Source: Oceanobacillus bengalensis (GTDB taxonomy: Bacteria; Bacillota; Bacilli; Bacillales; Amphibacillaceae). From it: a DNA stretch of 64,000 nucleotides. Positions within the stretch are counted from its first letter, which is position 1; each line of letters begins with the position of its first letter. A model generated the notes under the pieces. It worked only from the letters and a program-made list of their open reading frames with translations, did not search any database and was not told the origin of the DNA. This document shows, one piece after another, positions 19,233 through 27,618 of this stretch. The DNA is taken from positions 1 to 64,000 of the forward strand of contig NZ_RBZO01000007.1 in the NCBI RefSeq assembly GCF_003628445.1, given 5' to 3'. The translations under genes and the position numbers were made by a program.

Positions 19233-19613
19233 TTGCCGAAAAAGAAAATGGAACAATCCATTTATCGATATGCTACAGAGTTAATCAAGGAAAAGGGATA
19301 CGTTAGCCCTGTAGATCTTTTTGTTAAAATGGAACGGCTCACACAAAAACAAGCAGAAGATTGGAGATTTAAAAGGATCCCTTATTTGGAGCGTGTCGTA
19401 ATTGGAAATCTATCAAAGCTAAATAACATCCTAAAAATATTAGAGAAATATGCAAGGGAGAAAAACTTAAAACCTTCGATTACTGTATACAAATCTTGGG
19501 GAAAAGGCCCAAAAAAGCTACTACGTTTTTCAAAAACTGCAAATCCCCATCTGGAGGAATTATATTCTACCCACTATGTACTAGTAAAAGATAAAAAGGA
19601 GTCCATTGACTAA
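19233..19613 (+). CDS. Conserved hypothetical protein, 126 aa
   Basis: I read the start as the TTG at 19233, because GAAGGAAGGG lies about 9 bases upstream; a GTG at 19224 sits too close. The product is basic and helical with no membrane segment. Notable stretches are GYVSPVDLFVKM near the N-terminus, WRFKRIPYLERVV, and a basic KSWGKGPKKLLRFSK near the C-terminus. I do not recognise a named family. The basic C-terminal motif could bind nucleic acid, but that is only a guess. It follows UPF0158 by 23 bases, so it is probably co-transcribed. Confidence 0.75.
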   Translation: MPKKKMEQSIYRYATELIKEKGYVSPVDLFVKMERLTQKQAEDWRFKRIPYLERVVIGNLSKLNNILKILEKYAREKNLKPSITVYKSWGKGPKKLLRFSKTANPHLEELYSTHYVLVKDKKESID

Positions 19614-19674
19614 GTTGGACTATATACAATGAGAAGATTTATAAAGAAATATTAAACAAAGGAGTTCCGAGGAT

Positions 19675-20232
19675 ATGACAAAGGTTACAAAACTAAAAAT
19701 TCCTGAATTAAAGAAGTGGTTAAAAGAGAATGACCAAAAAGAACTGATTAGTATAATAACGGAGTTGTATAAATTAAATGATGAAGTACAACAGTATTTG
19801 TCTGTAAAATATATCGGTGAAAGTACAGTGAATGATTTGTTTGATAAAGCAAAAAAGGAGATAAAGGATGAGTTCTTTCCAGAAAAAGGCTTTGGAAAAA
19901 TGCGTTTACTCGAAGCAAAAAAGTCTATTAATCTTTTTAAGAAACTAACAAATGATTCGGCAAGAACAGTAGAGTTAATGTTGTTTTATGTTGAAATAGG
20001 AACGTTATTTACAAGTACTTATGGGGATATCGATTCAAAGTTTTACAATAGTATGCTCTCTATGTATAACAAAGTAGTTGTTGAGTGTGAAAAGGATGAG
20101 AAGTTATTTACTAAACTAGATGATCGATTATATACCATTGTTGTTAAGTCAGATGGTATTGGTTGGGGATATCACGATGGATTAGAGGAACTATATTTTT
20201 CAATTAGTTGGTTGGAAGACGAAGAACTTTAA
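19675..20232 (+). CDS. DUF6155 family protein
   Basis: 185 residues, mostly helical, no membrane segment. The N-terminal LKIPELKKWLKENDQKELIS and the following ELYKLNDEVQQYL fit the DUF6155 family of unknown function. AAAGGAG lies about 9 bases before the ATG. It is 61 bases after the 126-aa gene and on the same strand. A repeat with the ACAAACGTTTG palindrome follows its stop codon. Confidence 0.7.
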   Translation: MTKVTKLKIPELKKWLKENDQKELISIITELYKLNDEVQQYLSVKYIGESTVNDLFDKAKKEIKDEFFPEKGFGKMRLLEAKKSINLFKKLTNDSARTVELMLFYVEIGTLFTSTYGDIDSKFYNSMLSMYNKVVVECEKDEKLFTKLDDRLYTIVVKSDGIGWGYHDGLEELYFSISWLEDEEL

Positions 20233-20243
20233 TAGAAGTTTTA

Positions 20244-20310
20244 AAACAAACGTTTGAACTATTTTTAATCGACAAATACTAACAAAATCCGACAAGTGAC
20301 AGGCACCTCA
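20244..20310. repeat. Composite intergenic repeat (palindrome plus GACAGGCACC half)
   Basis: AAACAAACGTTTGAAC is followed by about 30 A/T-rich bases with CGACAAA words and then CGACAAGTGACAGGCACCTC. The GACAGGCACC arm has no partner arm here, so this is a half copy of the hairpin at 11781-11836. The same composite order is seen at 21404-21468. Confidence 0.65.
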
Positions 20311-20386
20311 AAAATAAAGGATTATTCTCCTCTATGTCGAATATGTATTTATAATACTAAATAAGGTATGTGGGGGAGGAAGTAGG

Positions 20387-21337
20387 GTGAAGGTAGGTCG
20401 AAATGATTCCTGCCCTTGTGGGAGTGGGAGAAAATTCAAGAAATGTTGTCTGCTTAACAATGGGAATATCGAAGTAAATAAGGAGAAACCTTCTATAGAA
20501 AAGTGGAGCACCACACGTGTAGAAAAACTAGAGACAGAGCAAATTATTGAAAGGCTTGCTTCCTACAATATTCCAATAAATATTGAAAGTACGGTTACTG
20601 ATATAAAAAATGTTTCTTCTGCAAGTGATTTAGTTAGAAAGTGGTTGGAAAAGGCATCTTTTGATAATGAGGATAGGATAGTTGATTTTCTTTTACCAGC
20701 TATAAAAGTATTAGCAAAAAGATTAGTACCAAACCACTTTTTTCTAGAAACATTGGAAGATTGGCTCCAAATTGGTTATGAATTGGAACGGTATGATAAG
20801 AGTCATACTGTTATGATATGGTGGAAGGCTTGGAAAGCGTTAGACAAATGGGTTGCTACTACTGAAATTTCCTCTATTCAGGACTTAGATAATAGAAACA
20901 ATGGTTTGATGAAACTAGTTCTTGCAAATTGGATAGAAGACTTTGACCATGTTTTATATGATGAAGGTTTAAAAGATAAACTTTCTGTAACGATAAGAAA
21001 ATTCGTTGCTGAGGATTTCCTTGTTCGATTTCCTAATTCCGACAAAACCCTACTAGACCGTATGATAGTAGCTAAAGGTGAATCCTCCTTTTTATTAGGT
21101 GAGCACAACCAAACGGATCAGACATTTCAAGATTATGCAAATGAACACCCAAACAATGCTTGGATTTATATACATTGGGGAGATTTGTATAATCCTGAAA
21201 TGAATTCAATAGCACGGGAAAAAGATAAGGCGATTTATCTTTATAAAAAGGCGATAAAAAAAACAAAGGTAGGCTCAATTTTTGAACTTGCAGAGGACAG
21301 GCTTAAAGAGTTAGGTGTAGGAATGAAGAGTGTTTAA
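20387..21337 (+). CDS. SEC-C motif protein with C-terminal TPR-like region
   Basis: 316 residues from a GTG start; GGGGGAGGAAG lies about 6 bases upstream. The first 21 residues are a zinc-binding SEC-C motif (DSCPCGSGRKFKKCC), the same as at the SecA C-terminus and in many stand-alone adaptor proteins. The rest is soluble and helical. Near the C-terminus HWGDLYNPE and DKAIYLYKKAIKKTK look like tetratricopeptide repeats. No function is assigned. The gene ends at a strong terminator and is the last of the 18748-21337 run. Confidence 0.85.
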   Translation: MKVGRNDSCPCGSGRKFKKCCLLNNGNIEVNKEKPSIEKWSTTRVEKLETEQIIERLASYNIPINIESTVTDIKNVSSASDLVRKWLEKASFDNEDRIVDFLLPAIKVLAKRLVPNHFFLETLEDWLQIGYELERYDKSHTVMIWWKAWKALDKWVATTEISSIQDLDNRNNGLMKLVLANWIEDFDHVLYDEGLKDKLSVTIRKFVAEDFLVRFPNSDKTLLDRMIVAKGESSFLLGEHNQTDQTFQDYANEHPNNAWIYIHWGDLYNPEMNSIAREKDKAIYLYKKAIKKTKVGSIFELAEDRLKELGVGMKSV

Positions 21338-21354
21338 TAAGAATATTAACTAAT

Positions 21355-21393
21355 AGGGAAACCCGCTTCAAATCACATGAAGCGGGTTTCCCT
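21355..21393. terminator. Strong bidirectional terminator
   Basis: A perfect 16-base stem, AGGGAAACCCGCTTCA / TGAAGCGGGTTTCCCT, has a 7-base loop and lies between convergent genes. Confidence 0.85.
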
Positions 21394-21403
21394 ATTTATA
21401 TTT

Positions 21404-21468
21404 AAACAAATGTTTGTTCATAAAATATTTGACAATAACCGACAAAATTCGAGGAGTGACAGGCACCT
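21404..21468. repeat. Composite intergenic repeat overlapping a stop codon
   Basis: AAACAAATGTTTGTTC, A/T-rich linker with GACAA words, then CGAGGAGTGACAGGCACCTA. The last bases form the TAG stop of the minus-strand AI-2E-type gene, so that gene's end lies inside the repeat. It has the same composite structure as 20244-20310. Confidence 0.7.
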
Positions 21469-22627
21469 AATCTTCTGTTTCTTCTAGTTGATATGCTCCA
21501 GCATCATCGCCATAGTACCTGTTATATCTTTTCTTGAATTTCCCAAAGAGATACGTAACTAGTACTTTTAGTATAGCGTATCCAGGAATTCCGAGTATCA
21601 CACCAATAATGCCAAATAAATTTCCGGCAACTAAGAGTACGATAATTATCGTTAGCGGATGAACCTTCATCGTTCTCCCCATAATATTAGGTGAGATTAA
21701 GTTTCCTTCTAATAATTGAACTGCTGCCCACACAATTGCTAATTTTATTAGCATAAATGGTGAATCAACTAATGCAATAATTGCTGCAGGGATAATTGCT
21801 ATAGTTGGCCCCAAATAAGGGATTACACTAGTAACGGCAGCAACGATTGCCAATGTAATAGCATAAGGTAGGCCGATGATTAAGTATCCAATGAACAATA
21901 AAATTCCGATACAAGACGCAACAATAATCTGCCCTTGAATATACGAACCAACTTGGGTATCCATGTTGGTCAGGATTTGATTTGTATCACCTCTAAATTT
22001 TGGAGGTAATAGCTTTAAACAAAACGCTTTAAATCTCTTACCGTCTTTAAGAAGGAAGAATAAGATAAAAGGAAATGTAATAATAGCAATTGCCACATTG
22101 GTTAGTGCATTTGCAACATTCCTCACACCCTGAAATGCATCTACTAAATAGGATCCAATCATAGCAGGTAAATCACTAAAATTTGATATAAGCCAATTGT
22201 ACCCTTCATCATAGTAAGGACCGAGGAAAGAATTCTGTAGCCATACAGTGATTCCTTCTCCCATTTGTGTCATATATTTAGGGAAATTGTTCACTAATTC
22301 GGTAATTTGCGTTTCAATAGCTGGGGCAACTAATAGAATGATTCCAGTTAATAAGCCACTTATTCCCAAGATTAAAATGAGAATACCCCAAATTCGTTTA
22401 ATCCGGAATCGTTCTAAGAAATCTACTATAGGGTTCAGTAGATAGTATGCAACGAAAGCGAGAATAATTGGTGGAGTTACGGTTGATAAAAGAACGACCA
22501 ATGGATAAAACACAAATGACACTTGATTGTAAACGAAGATCATCATTCCGACTAGAATTAATAGACCGAGTAGGTAGTACAAATTTTTACCGCCTAAAAA
22601 TTTCATGAACTTACTTGATTCCCACAT
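21467..22627 (-). CDS. AI-2E family transporter (YueF/YtvI type)
   Basis: 386 residues with about eight membrane helices in the AI-2E/PerM pattern. There is an N-terminal pair, a long helical cytosolic domain near 110-200 and a C-terminal bundle with GLPYAITLAIVAAVTSVIPYLGP. B. subtilis has several such proteins (YueF, YtvI, YrrI), and family members have been linked to quorum-signal export or sodium/proton exchange. The substrate cannot be inferred. The stop codon falls in a GACAGGCACC repeat, so the last residues may vary between strains. Confidence 0.9.
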   Translation of the reverse strand: MWESSKFMKFLGGKNLYYLLGLLILVGMMIFVYNQVSFVFYPLVVLLSTVTPPIILAFVAYYLLNPIVDFLERFRIKRIWGILILILGISGLLTGIILLVAPAIETQITELVNNFPKYMTQMGEGITVWLQNSFLGPYYDEGYNWLISNFSDLPAMIGSYLVDAFQGVRNVANALTNVAIAIITFPFILFFLLKDGKRFKAFCLKLLPPKFRGDTNQILTNMDTQVGSYIQGQIIVASCIGILLFIGYLIIGLPYAITLAIVAAVTSVIPYLGPTIAIIPAAIIALVDSPFMLIKLAIVWAAVQLLEGNLISPNIMGRTMKVHPLTIIIVLLVAGNLFGIIGVILGIPGYAILKVLVTYLFGKFKKRYNRYYGDDAGAYQLEETED

Positions 22628-22700
22628 TTGCGTGCTCCTTTTTTTGACTTTGCTCTAATTATAGTAGAAAAAGGATGAATATTCCAATTTAGAAAGCAAA

Positions 22701-22763
22701 CAGTGCCTGCCACTGCTCGTTTTTGACATCATTTGACAAAAACCGACAAGTGACAGGCACCTC
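22701..22763. repeat. GTGCCTGTCACT-type hairpin repeat
   Basis: GTGCCTGCCACT (22703-22714) pairs with AGTGACAGGCAC (22749-22760), with one mismatch. The loop has TTTGACA and GACAAAAACCGACAA words shared with the other copies. It lies between two minus-strand genes and may end the MFS transcript. Confidence 0.75.
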
Positions 22764-22766
22764 AGG

Positions 22767-23921
22767 TTAGCTTGTTGCTCTAAGTTTACTTTCTTTCATA
22801 GAGATTAATATGGTACCAAAGGATACGATGGCGAGAATTCCACCGATAGTTGCATTAAGTTCTACTGATGCTTGTTCAATTACAAATCCACCTATCGTTG
22901 ATCCGAATGCAATCCCTAAATGTAAGGAAGAGTTGTTTAAGCTAATTTGAATATTTGATGAAGCTGGAGCAGAATCCATTAAGTAACTTTGCATTGGTGG
23001 TGTAATCGTCCAACTCATCATTCCCCAAATGACCATTACAACTAAAAATAGCGGCAATGAAAAAGTCGTATATGGTATGGCGAAGATAGCACAAGCAAAT
23101 AAAATAATAATTCCATAAATAGACGGTTTCGTACCAATACGGTCTGCTAAATTCCCACCAACTGCTCCACCACTAACTGCGGCAATTCCAAATATAAGGT
23201 AGATGATACTTACCCATGTTCCATCTAGCCCCATTGTCGTTTTTACAAAGGGTGTTAAATAAGTATATAAGGTAGCATGCCCTGCAATAAGAATGAATGT
23301 CGTTAAGTGTGCAAATAATATTTTTCGTTCCTTAAGTGTAGCGAATTGCTCTGAAAGGGATAGTTGCTTTGTTGGTGCAACTCTTCCCATAAAGAAGTAA
23401 ATCCCAGTAATGGAGAATAGTGTTAAAATCGAAATAAAAATAAATGGCGCTCTCCATCCAAATGCATTTCCTAACATGAGTCCAATTGGAACTCCAAGTA
23501 CCAATGAACCGCTAACACCCATGTTTACTATTCCAATTGCTCTACCACGATATCGAGGTTCAACGATGTTTGCCGCCATGACAACACATAATACGATGAG
23601 TAAAGAACTGCTCGCAGCAGAAATAATACGGCCAATAAATAATACGGTATAGTTTGGACTGAAAACAGCTACAATATTTCCAAGTAAAAATACAAGTAAT
23701 GTAATAATTGTTAAACGTTTTCTCTCAAACCTTGCAGTAATTACAGATAGAATTGGGGCAGATATAGCAAAGGTCAAAGAAAAAATAGTTATTAATAGTC
23801 CTGCTAGTCCAACACTAACTCCTAAATCGGTGGCTACTAAGTCAATAATCCCACCAATAATCAATTCAACCATCCCAACAACAAAGGAAACGATTGTTAG
23901 TAAATAAACTCTTTTATCCAT
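22767..23921 (-). CDS. MFS transporter, DHA1-type exporter
   Basis: 384 residues with 12 predicted helices. The loop 2-3 motif A is reduced to ITARFERKRL, and a second motif-A-like GGNLADRIGTKPS lies in the C-terminal half. Motif C-like GVSGSLVLGVPIG in helix 5 marks drug/proton antiporters. It resembles B. subtilis YbcL/YceJ-type exporters. No regulator gene is adjacent. The compound exported is unknown. Confidence 0.9.
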   Translation of the reverse strand: MDKRVYLLTIVSFVVGMVELIIGGIIDLVATDLGVSVGLAGLLITIFSLTFAISAPILSVITARFERKRLTIITLLVFLLGNIVAVFSPNYTVLFIGRIISAASSSLLIVLCVVMAANIVEPRYRGRAIGIVNMGVSGSLVLGVPIGLMLGNAFGWRAPFIFISILTLFSITGIYFFMGRVAPTKQLSLSEQFATLKERKILFAHLTTFILIAGHATLYTYLTPFVKTTMGLDGTWVSIIYLIFGIAAVSGGAVGGNLADRIGTKPSIYGIIILFACAIFAIPYTTFSLPLFLVVMVIWGMMSWTITPPMQSYLMDSAPASSNIQISLNNSSLHLGIAFGSTIGGFVIEQASVELNATIGGILAIVSFGTILISMKESKLRATS

Positions 23922-24133
23922 TAAATAACGCCTTTCTATGTTGAAGATTCCTATTATATAGTATGTCTAATTATAAAATTATACAAGCTGTTAAAAATTA
24001 CTGAAAATAATCTGCTTGAAAAGGGTTTATATTTAATAAAAGTGGGTATAAAAAAGGTAGAAATAGTTTACAAAGAAGAAATTAATTGGGATGTTTGTTA
24101 TACTTGAGTTACCTCTTGGAAGGAGAAAGACCG

Positions 24134-24955
24134 ATGAGTAAAGAAAAAAAGCTACAAAAAGATGCAATGCGTGTACTTAAAGAGACAAGCAGAACATTTT
24201 TTATTCCAATTAATTTATTAAATCCAACGCTAAAAATGACAGTAGGATCAGCATATTTATGCATGCGTGCAATTGATGAAATTGAAGATCATGAAATGCT
24301 TGACCCCGATACAAAGCAATATTTATTGCGCTCTACAAGGGAGCTCCTAAATGAAAGTGACTTCAATGAAGTTGCTTACCAGAAGCTAGTTAAACCTTAT
24401 GAAGCCCAGTTACCAGAGGTTACACTCAGACTTGGTGATTGGATTAATGTCTGTCCAATAGAGATACTTGACAAAGTAAAAGAGTCTACTGGTATAATGG
24501 CAGATGGCATGGCTAAATGGGTTCAAAGAAATTGGGTAGTAAAGACAAAAGAAGATTTAGATGAATATACATACTATGTAGCGGGCTTGGTAGGCGTTAT
24601 GCTTTCAGACATATGGGAATGGTACAATAATACCCAAACAGATCGTGAGTTAGCAATTGGCTATGGTAGAGGATTACAGGCTGTCAATATGTTGAGAAAT
24701 CAATATGAAGACGCTGATCGAGGGGTAAACTTCTTACCAGAAGATTGGTCACGAGAAGATATGTTTCAATATGCAAAAGCCAATTTACAATTAGCAGATG
24801 AGTACATAAAGTCAATCGAAACGAAAACAATTTTGCACTTTTGTAAAATTCCACTAGCCTTGGCGAAGAGAACGTTAAAGGCGTTAGATAGTGGTGAAGA
24901 AAAAATGTCTCGTAAAGATGTTGAGACAACCGTTAAAGAAATCATAGGCGAATAA
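24134..24955 (+). CDS. Squalene/phytoene synthase family protein
   Basis: 273 residues from the ATG at 24134, 9 bases after AAGGAG. It has the all-helical head-to-head prenyl synthase fold. Aspartate motif one, DEIED, is intact at about residues 51-55. In motif two the usual RDxxxD is RNQYED at about 193-198, so the first Asp is replaced by Asn, while DADRGVNFLPEDW is kept. No desaturase, hopene cyclase or other terpene gene is nearby. It may make a C30 product, or act only on farnesyl diphosphate as B. subtilis YisP does. It is monocistronic with its own terminator. Confidence 0.85.
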   Translation: MSKEKKLQKDAMRVLKETSRTFFIPINLLNPTLKMTVGSAYLCMRAIDEIEDHEMLDPDTKQYLLRSTRELLNESDFNEVAYQKLVKPYEAQLPEVTLRLGDWINVCPIEILDKVKESTGIMADGMAKWVQRNWVVKTKEDLDEYTYYVAGLVGVMLSDIWEWYNNTQTDRELAIGYGRGLQAVNMLRNQYEDADRGVNFLPEDWSREDMFQYAKANLQLADEYIKSIETKTILHFCKIPLALAKRTLKALDSGEEKMSRKDVETTVKEIIGE

Positions 24956-24964
24956 TAAAAAATA

Positions 24965-24999
24965 AAATAGCACGATTAGAAAAAACTAATCGTGCTATT
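24965..24999 (+). terminator. Terminator of the prenyl-synthase-like gene
   Basis: The perfect stem AAATAGCACGATTAG / CTAATCGTGCTATTT lies 10 bases after the stop. Confidence 0.85.
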
Positions 25000-25000
25000 T

Positions 25001-25344
25001 TGTGCGAAATTATAGTATTTTTAATATTCCGAATAAAATTAAGGAGGTGTTGGATTCCAGATGATTCTTGGAAAAGTCCCTTAGCGAAGAAAAATTAATA
25101 TCCAAAGAAAAGTTGGGAAATTTTCGGTTTAATGAATGTAAAGCTTAAATTCATTTTTCTGGGGAATAAATAATTGATAATAAGAAAAAACTGGAGATAT
25201 CTTTAGAAAATAGAGCAAGTAAATGGTTGCCATTGATTATAATAATGATTGTATTTATAAATTAATCTCTATTCAGGTGGTCTATAATGGGCAGAAATCT
25301 CTATCCTACCCGCACTTGTTCCTAATAAAATTAGGAGGAAAAAC
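25001..25344. other. Intergenic gap of 340 bases, no gene seen
   Basis: A tiny frame follows a good AAGGAGGTG site at 25040 but codes for only 7 residues (ATGATTCTTGGAAAAGTCCC then stop at 25082). Further on, 25172-25263 can be read as a peptide ending in a hydrophobic helix (WLPLIIIMIVFIN) but has no start codon. I see no riboswitch. It may be leader for the BCCT gene or a decayed small gene. Confidence 0.4.
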
Positions 25345-26892
25345 GTGAATTCAAAAAAGAAAGCAAAATTAGATTGGCCCGTATTTCTGATAAGTGGTGG
25401 TTTCTTAATTCTATTTATCATATTGTCGTTTATTAGTAATGATATGGTTGGAAATACTATTTCAACATTATTTGACTTATCAGCAGATTTATTTGGAGCC
25501 TATTGGCAAGTGCTATTATTGTTAAACTTTTTAATCGGATTAGGATTAGCTTTTTCTAAATATGGAAGGGTTCGATTGGGAAATCAGGATAAACCAAAGT
25601 ATAGTTTCTTTGGCTGGGTTTCCATGATATTAGTTACCCTACTTGCAAGTGGTGGTGTGTTTTGGGCGGCTTCTGAGCCAATGGAACACTTTATGAGTAC
25701 CCCACCATTATTTGGAGGAGGCGAGTTTAACAATATTCCAGCTGCATTTGCCCAATCATTCATGCATTGGGGATTTACTGCATGGGCAATACTTGGAACG
25801 TTAGCTACCATTGTAATGATGTATGTCCATTACAATAAAAAATTACCATTACGTCCAAGAGGGCTATTATATCCAATATTTGGTGAGAAAATTTACCACA
25901 AAAGTGTTATTGGTTCTGCAGCAGATATCTTTTCAATAATAGCTACAGTTGCTGGTACGCTGGGGCCACTTGGATTCCTAGGCTTACAAATTTCTTATGG
26001 TCTTAACCATTTATTCGATGTTCCTAATACGTTAACGGTTAGTATTATCGTCGTTTTAGTATTAGTTACGATCGCAGCAATTTCAGCGGCGACAGGGGTA
26101 GACCGTGGGATATACATTTTAAGTAATTACAATGTATATTTTACAATCTTCCTAGCAGCCGTGATTTTAATTATTGGTCCAACAATGTTTATAATTGATG
26201 CTTTTGTTGGGGGGACAGGTTTCCATCTTCAGCACTTCTTTGAAATGAGTTTATATCGTGGTGATGAAAGTTGGCTAGGATGGTGGACAATCTTCTTCTG
26301 GGGATGGTTTATCGGATATGCCCCGATGCTTATCGTATTTATTAGTAGAATATCACGAGGCAGAACGATAAGAGAGTTAATTATCGCTGTGTCGGTTGTA
26401 GCACCACTGGTAAATAATTTTTGGTTTTCAGTTGTTGGTGGAACAGGCGTGTTTTATGAAACGCAAAACCCTGGCTCTGTTTCAGGCGCGCTTAGTGAAG
26501 GTGGCATGCCAGCTGCGGTAATGGCAATTACGGATCAACTGCCTGCTGGAACGTTAATGGGCTTAGGTTTCTTGCTTGTTTCAATCATTTTTGTTGCAAC
26601 AACAACAGATACAATGGCGTATACAGTAGCAGCAACATTAACAGGTAATGACCATCCAAAGAAATGGTTACGCGTATTTTGGGCATTTATCTTTGGGTTG
26701 ACAACCGTAATGATATTAACAATTGGAGAAGATAGTATTTCATCTATTCAAAATTCAATTGTAATAACTGCAGTTCCAGTATCGTTACTATTACTGCCGC
26801 CACTATGGAATGCACCGAGAATTGCTAAAAAGATGGCGATAGAACAAGGACTCATGTGGCAAAGAGAAATGCGGAAGAAAGTTGATAAATAA
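25345..26892 (+). CDS. BCCT family transporter
   Basis: 515 residues from a GTG start, 5-6 bases after TTAGGAGGAA. Twelve membrane helices have the betaine-choline-carnitine transporter pattern. The family signature region at about 313-345 reads WWTIFFWGWFIGYAP and then ISRISRGRTIREL. In betaine carriers the tryptophan box is usually WxxFYWAWWxxWxP, so several box residues differ. The substrate may therefore not be glycine betaine. Compatible-solute or amine uptake coupled to sodium is the family role. It is monocistronic with a shared terminator. Confidence 0.88.
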   Translation: MNSKKKAKLDWPVFLISGGFLILFIILSFISNDMVGNTISTLFDLSADLFGAYWQVLLLLNFLIGLGLAFSKYGRVRLGNQDKPKYSFFGWVSMILVTLLASGGVFWAASEPMEHFMSTPPLFGGGEFNNIPAAFAQSFMHWGFTAWAILGTLATIVMMYVHYNKKLPLRPRGLLYPIFGEKIYHKSVIGSAADIFSIIATVAGTLGPLGFLGLQISYGLNHLFDVPNTLTVSIIVVLVLVTIAAISAATGVDRGIYILSNYNVYFTIFLAAVILIIGPTMFIIDAFVGGTGFHLQHFFEMSLYRGDESWLGWWTIFFWGWFIGYAPMLIVFISRISRGRTIRELIIAVSVVAPLVNNFWFSVVGGTGVFYETQNPGSVSGALSEGGMPAAVMAITDQLPAGTLMGLGFLLVSIIFVATTTDTMAYTVAATLTGNDHPKKWLRVFWAFIFGLTTVMILTIGEDSISSIQNSIVITAVPVSLLLLPPLWNAPRIAKKMAIEQGLMWQREMRKKVDK

Positions 26893-26898
26893 CATACG

Positions 26899-26941
26899 AA
26901 GAGCCTTCATTATCCTGTAAGGGATTGATGAAGGCTCTTTG
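26899..26941. terminator. Convergent terminator (BCCT / DUF4956)
   Basis: The stem AAGAGCCTTCAT / ATGAAGGCTCTT is perfect and lies between convergent genes. The right arm runs into the stop of the minus-strand DUF4956 gene. Confidence 0.85.
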
Positions 26942-26942
26942 C

Positions 26943-27617
26943 TTAGCAAATTTCCATATAAGTTAGTGATACCTTAAGATTAGCATTTTTTTCACGAATT
27001 CGATCTAACATCTCTTTGTCCTTTGTATCGTGTTTGCAGCGTACTGCATACGTGTATAAAATCATTGTACCTAAGTTTGTTGTTTCAACCTGGCGAAGAG
27101 AACTGCTTATCGTAAAGGCCTCAAATACATCATCTAAGAGATTTTCGTGGTTTAGATTTTCTGGGACGGTTACTTTTAATATTTGCGTATCTTTCCCTAT
27201 ACCATATTTAAATTTGTAAAGTAAATAAAATAATAAACTTGCAAATATCGTTAATAATATTGCTAGCTGAAATTGATAGAGTCCACAGGTCATCCCTACG
27301 CATAATCCGAAAAAGATGTATGCAATATCTTTAGCATCAGTCACTGCACTTCGAAAGCGAATTAATGAAAATACAGCAAATAATCCAAAGGCAACTCCAG
27401 CATTATCACTTACTACTGTCATTACGACGGAAACAATTACACTCATCATAATGATCGTGTGGACGAAATTCTGGGAGTATCTTTCTCCTGTGAACGTTAA
27501 TTGGTAGACAAAAGTAATAATAAAACTAAGAATTGTCACTACGGCCATCGCTAATATACTCATCATAATTGTTGGTTCTAACTCATTATTTACAAAAAGA
27601 CTATTGATGAAATCCAT
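26943..27617 (-). CDS. DUF4956 family membrane protein
   Basis: 224 residues. Four membrane helices lie in the first 130 residues, including the conserved FAVFSLIRFRSAVTDAKDIAYIFFGLCVG segment (about 79-107), followed by a cytosolic C-terminal alpha/beta domain. DUF4956 proteins are usually found beside VTC-domain polyphosphate polymerases and sometimes CotH kinases. Here the VTC gene lies one base upstream in the same operon. It may form the membrane part of a polyphosphate-producing complex, by analogy with yeast VTC; this is inference. Confidence 0.88.
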   Translation of the reverse strand: MDFINSLFVNNELEPTIMMSILAMAVVTILSFIITFVYQLTFTGERYSQNFVHTIIMMSVIVSVVMTVVSDNAGVAFGLFAVFSLIRFRSAVTDAKDIAYIFFGLCVGMTCGLYQFQLAILLTIFASLLFYLLYKFKYGIGKDTQILKVTVPENLNHENLLDDVFEAFTISSSLRQVETTNLGTMILYTYAVRCKHDTKDKEMLDRIREKNANLKVSLTYMEIC

Positions 27618-27618
27618 T

